Shown here: in pieces, positions 32,108-34,898 of the stretch | Position numbering within the stretch: the first letter of the stretch is position 1 | Layout: every line of letters starts with the position of its first letter | Notes under the pieces: model-generated | Seen by the model: only the letters and a program-made list of their open reading frames with translations | Told to the model about the DNA's origin: nothing | The model's database searches: none | From: Selenomonadaceae bacterium | Lineage (GTDB): Bacteria > Bacillota > Negativicutes > Selenomonadales > Selenomonadaceae | Assembly: GCA_017554235.1 (NCBI GenBank) | Contig: JAFZIV010000059.1 | Coordinates: forward strand, 1 to 34,898 | DNA: 34,898 nt | Reading direction: 5' to 3' | Program-made: the position numbers and the translations under genes

Positions 32108-32136
32108 ATTTTATCATATAAATTTATTTGTCACAA
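32108..32136 (-). promoter_or_regulatory. Minus-strand promoter of the structured RNA
   Basis: Minus strand TTGTGA (32136-32131), a 17-base spacer and TAAAAT (32113-32108) preceded by TGA (extended -10). The predicted transcription start is near 32101, at the edge of the GC-rich structured region. Confidence 0.72.
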
Positions 32137-32180
32137 TCAAAATTTTTAAATAAATTCAAGGATATTCGCCGCGCAGTTTC

Positions 32181-32209
32181 TTGACAAACAAAACACTAAT
32201 GCATAAAAT
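32181..32209 (+). promoter_or_regulatory. Promoter for typA
   Basis: Perfect TTGACA (32181-32186), a 17-base spacer and TAAAAT (32204-32209). It gives a leader of roughly 70 bases before typA and is divergent from the RNA promoter. Confidence 0.82.
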
Positions 32210-32284
32210 TTCTTTACCACATCTAATTTGACTTAATGAAGAGAAATTTTTTTTTGTCAATAATCGAAAAGAAGGGAATTTATT

Positions 32285-34102
32285 ATGAAGAATGAAGGAA
32301 TTAGAAATTTAGCAATCATCGCGCACGTAGATCACGGCAAAACGTCTTTGGTTGACGTACTTTTGAAACAGGCGCGTGTTTTTCGTGAAAATGAACAAGT
32401 CGCCGAACGCGTTATGGATTCAAATGATTTGGAACGCGAACGCGGCATTACAATTCTTTCAAAGAATACCGCAATTTTTTATAACGGCGTCAAAATTAAT
32501 ATCATTGACACGCCCGGACATAGCGATTTTTCCGGCGAAGTCGAGCGCGTTTTAAATATGGCGGACGGCGTTTTACTTCTGGTTGACGCTTTTGAAGGCG
32601 TTATGTCACAAACTCGTTATGTCTTGCGTAAAGCTCTCGAACATAAATTAAAGCCCATTGTCGTAATAAATAAAATTGACCGTCCCGACGCGCGAATTGA
32701 TGAAGTAAACGACGAAATTTTAGAATTGTTTATGGAACTCGGCGCAGATGATGAACAGCTTGACTTCCCCGTAATTTACACGTCCGCTAAACTCGGCATT
32801 GCTAAAAAATCTATCGATAACGATTCAAAAGATTTAAAGCCGTTGCTGGATACAATTTTATCTGAAATTCCCGCGCCTGAAGGCGAAGTTGACGCGCCTT
32901 TACAAATGGTTGTCACTACGCTTGAGGCTAACGACTACGTTGGAAAATTGGCTATCGGCAGGATTCATCGCGGAAAAATTAAATATGGTTCAACCGTCGC
33001 AATTATCAGCGAACACGAAACGAAAAAGGCTAAAGTCGGAAAAGTTTTTACTTATGACGGATTAAACCGCGTTGAAGTTGATGAAGCGTCGATGGGTGAA
33101 ATTGTTGCATTGACAGGGCTTGGAGATATTTCAATCGGTGATACTATTGCTGACGCTGACAATCCTGAAGCGTTGCCTGCAATTCGCGTTGACGAGCCGA
33201 CTTTAAGCGTAACTTTCGGCGTCAATACCAGTCCTTTTGCCGGTAAGGAAGGGCAATTCGTTACAAGCCGCCATATTCGCGACAGACTTTTTAAAGAGGC
33301 TCAAACTAATGTTGCGTTGCGCGTTGAGGAAACGGATTCTGCGGACGTGTTCAAAGTCAGCGGACGCGGTGAACTTCATCTTTCAATTTTGATTGAGACA
33401 ATGCGCCGCGAAGGTTACGAAATGCAAATCGGCAAGCCTGAAGTTGTTTACAAAATTGTTGACGGTAAAAAACTTGAACCTATTGAAAATTTAACCGTCG
33501 AAGTCCCGCAAGAATTTATGGGAACTGTTATGGAACTTCTCGGCAGAAGAAAAGCTGAAATGAAAGATATGTCCGAAGTTGCGGGATATATGCGCATAAA
33601 CTTTTTAATTCCTGCGCGTGGGCTGATTGGTTTTCGTTCGGAACTTTTGACCAGTACGAAGGGCAATGGAATTATGCACCATTTCTTTCACAGTTACGCG
33701 CCTTACAAGGGCGACATTACCGGCAGAAATCGCGGCAGTCTTGTAGCTTTTGAGGAAGGCACAACAACCGGCTACGGAATTTTTAATTTGCAGGATCGCG
33801 GCATAATGTTCATTGAGCCTAATCAAAAAGTTTATGAAGGTATGATTGTCGGCGAAAATTCTCGTGAAGTTGACATTGATATAAATCCCTGCAAACAAAA
33901 ACACGTTACCAATATGCGTTCCTCCGCGTCCGATGAGGCAATTCGTCTTGTCCCGCCAAAAATTTTGAGCTTGGAGCAAGCCCTCGAATATATTAACGAT
34001 GATGAACTTGTTGAAGTCACTCCGCAAAGTATTCGCTTAAGAAAAGCTGTCCTCGATCGTACAACTAGGGGACGCGCCGCTAAAAATGCAAGAAAATCCT
34101 AA
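32285..34102 (+). CDS. typA: Ribosome-associated GTPase TypA/BipA
   Basis: A 605-residue translational GTPase related to EF-G and LepA that helps 50S assembly and stress or cold adaptation. G motifs: [10 protein letters not shown] (G1), RGITI (G2), DTPGHSDF (G3), NKIDRPDA (G4) and TSAK (G5). It has EF-Tu-like domain 2, the [20 protein letters not shown] domain III segment, and the TypA-specific C-terminus ([33 protein letters not shown]). The ATG follows GAAGGGAA. It is monocistronic with a consensus promoter. The 140-base gap after it is AT-rich, with no clear terminator. Confidence 0.97.
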   Translation: MKNEGIRNLAIIAHVDHGKTSLVDVLLKQARVFRENEQVAERVMDSNDLERERGITILSKNTAIFYNGVKINIIDTPGHSDFSGEVERVLNMADGVLLLVDAFEGVMSQTRYVLRKALEHKLKPIVVINKIDRPDARIDEVNDEILELFMELGADDEQLDFPVIYTSAKLGIAKKSIDNDSKDLKPLLDTILSEIPAPEGEVDAPLQMVVTTLEANDYVGKLAIGRIHRGKIKYGSTVAIISEHETKKAKVGKVFTYDGLNRVEVDEASMGEIVALTGLGDISIGDTIADADNPEALPAIRVDEPTLSVTFGVNTSPFAGKEGQFVTSRHIRDRLFKEAQTNVALRVEETDSADVFKVSGRGELHLSILIETMRREGYEMQIGKPEVVYKIVDGKKLEPIENLTVEVPQEFMGTVMELLGRRKAEMKDMSEVAGYMRINFLIPARGLIGFRSELLTSTKGNGIMHHFFHSYAPYKGDITGRNRGSLVAFEEGTTTGYGIFNLQDRGIMFIEPNQKVYEGMIVGENSREVDIDINPCKQKHVTNMRSSASDEAIRLVPPKILSLEQALEYINDDELVEVTPQSIRLRKAVLDRTTRGRAAKNARKS

Positions 34103-34242
34103 AAATTTTTTTGGAAAGCTCTTGAAAAAGTTTAGATTTTAGGATATTTTTTCGATTAAATAATGTGGTTAAAAATTTCCTAATGTTTTTGATTTTTGTT
34201 TTTTAAGTGCAAAGATGTTTTTTGAGAAAGGGGAAATGTTTT

Positions 34243-34898
34243 ATGGCGAATATAAATTCAACCATTAAAGATGGCAAGGTAGAAGGTACCGACAATGCCG
34301 ATTATATTGTTGCAAAGCATCCGGGTAATACGGTTTACGCTTACAATGGAAATGATACTATAGATGTCACCTCGAGTAATAATAAAATTGCAGGTGGCTC
34401 AGGCAATGATTTTATAATGATTCAGAGTTGGGCAGAAAATAATAAATTGGATAACTCAGATTACTGGAGTAATACTGACAGCAGGCGGCACTACGGTTTA
34501 GATGGCAACGATACAATCATCAACGCAGGAAACAACAGCTATTTAGTTGATAGTGTTGGCAGTAATTATTTTGTGAGCGGCGGAACGGGCAACACGATAC
34601 AAGGCAATGCTGACGGCGTTGATAATTTCTTCATTTACTCTTACGAAGATACTTCCAACATTACGATTAAAAGTAGTGCAAATACCGGAGATAATTTTAC
34701 AATCGCCACTGGCTACACCGAAGTTGAAGCAGATGAATTTCTTGACGCAACTCGTAAATCTTCGACTAATGAAACAATCAATGTAACAATTACAGATTTT
34801 GATTCAATAGATGCCTTGACAGTTATAAACAGCGGAATGACTGCCCTCAATCACAGCATTAACTCCAATGGCACTTACCTTTACGATAACACGGGACA
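34243..34898 (+). CDS. RTX-like repeat protein, N-terminal part (runs off the window)
   Basis: An open frame from ATG 34243 to the window end (218 residues, no stop). AAAGGGGAA lies upstream at workable spacing. There is no signal peptide. It opens like the protein at 9553 (short polar start, then VEGTDNADYI) and carries degenerate Gly/Asn/Asp repeats: AYNGNDTIDV, AGGSGNDFIMI, GLDGNDTIINAG, VSGGTGNTIQGNADG. They are less regular than true GGxGxDxxx RTX nonapeptides and rich in Asn and Thr. It is probably a second secreted or surface repeat protein. A weak promoter (TTGAAA at 34122, TATTTT at 34145) may drive it, leaving a ~90-base leader. Whether it has the same C-terminal module cannot be seen. 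Confidence 0.78.
   Translation, partial: MANINSTIKDGKVEGTDNADYIVAKHPGNTVYAYNGNDTIDVTSSNNKIAGGSGNDFIMIQSWAENNKLDNSDYWSNTDSRRHYGLDGNDTIINAGNNSYLVDSVGSNYFVSGGTGNTIQGNADGVDNFFIYSYEDTSNITIKSSANTGDNFTIATGYTEVEADEFLDATRKSSTNETINVTITDFDSIDALTVINSGMTALNHSINSNGTYLYDNTG

Overview
The window looks like chromosome from a diderm Firmicute of the Negativicutes (Selenomonas/Anaerovibrio/Phascolarctobacterium-like). This is inferred from gene content and order, not from a marker gene search. The DNA is AT-rich. Genes have Firmicutes-type Shine-Dalgarno sites and many TTG start codons. The order proB-proA-(insert)-nadD-yqeK-LCP-rsfS is familiar from this group. Leaderless RTX-like proteins and a CAP protein carrying an RTX-like tail suggest type I secretion through an outer membrane, although no secretion apparatus lies in the window.

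Layout. 1-1831: the 3' end of a group II intron inside topB, then the second exon of DNA topoisomerase III. 1926-3799: glmM and a NimA/PNPOx-like flavoprotein, ending at a bidirectional terminator. 3890-4849 (minus): a 2-hydroxyacid (lactate-type) dehydrogenase with unusual substrate-loop residues. 5085-11259: a telA-like gene, a CAP-domain protein, a PASTA-bearing class B penicillin-binding protein and an RTX-like protein. 11422-13527: proB-proA. 13524-14610: a frameshifted acyltransferase flanked by a second, degenerate copy of the proA 3' end. 14626-16367: two Sel1-repeat genes and a 51-residue membrane protein. 16380-21778: a housekeeping run of nadD, yqeK (fused to an extra domain), a DUF4160 gene, an LCP ligase, rsfS, a cvfB-like S1 protein, coaE and a lytic transglycosylase. 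21896-25370: a complete partner-switching module (SpoIIE-type phosphatase, RsbW-like kinase, STAS antagonist) followed by a PAS-GGDEF diguanylate cyclase whose promoter is bracketed by two GTGTACAC palindromes. 25394-30533: aroC, a convergent orphan histidine kinase, and gyrA. 30603-31736 (minus): queC and a zinc-ribbon membrane protein. 31744-32136: a GC-rich, highly structured intergenic region with its own minus-strand promoter, best explained as a non-coding RNA gene. 32285-34102: typA/bipA. 34243-end: the start of another RTX-like protein.

Functional themes. Cell-envelope synthesis and remodelling recur (GlmM, PBP, LCP ligase, lytic transglycosylase, acyltransferase). There are secreted or surface repeat proteins that share a C-terminal module, and a signalling block that may link environmental sensing to c-di-GMP. 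The most interesting items are the structured RNA upstream of the zinc-ribbon/queC genes, the C-terminal module shared by the CAP and RTX proteins, the proA-end duplication around the acyltransferase, the YqeK fusion, the paired palindromes before the diguanylate cyclase, and the heptanucleotide repeats that run into coding sequence.
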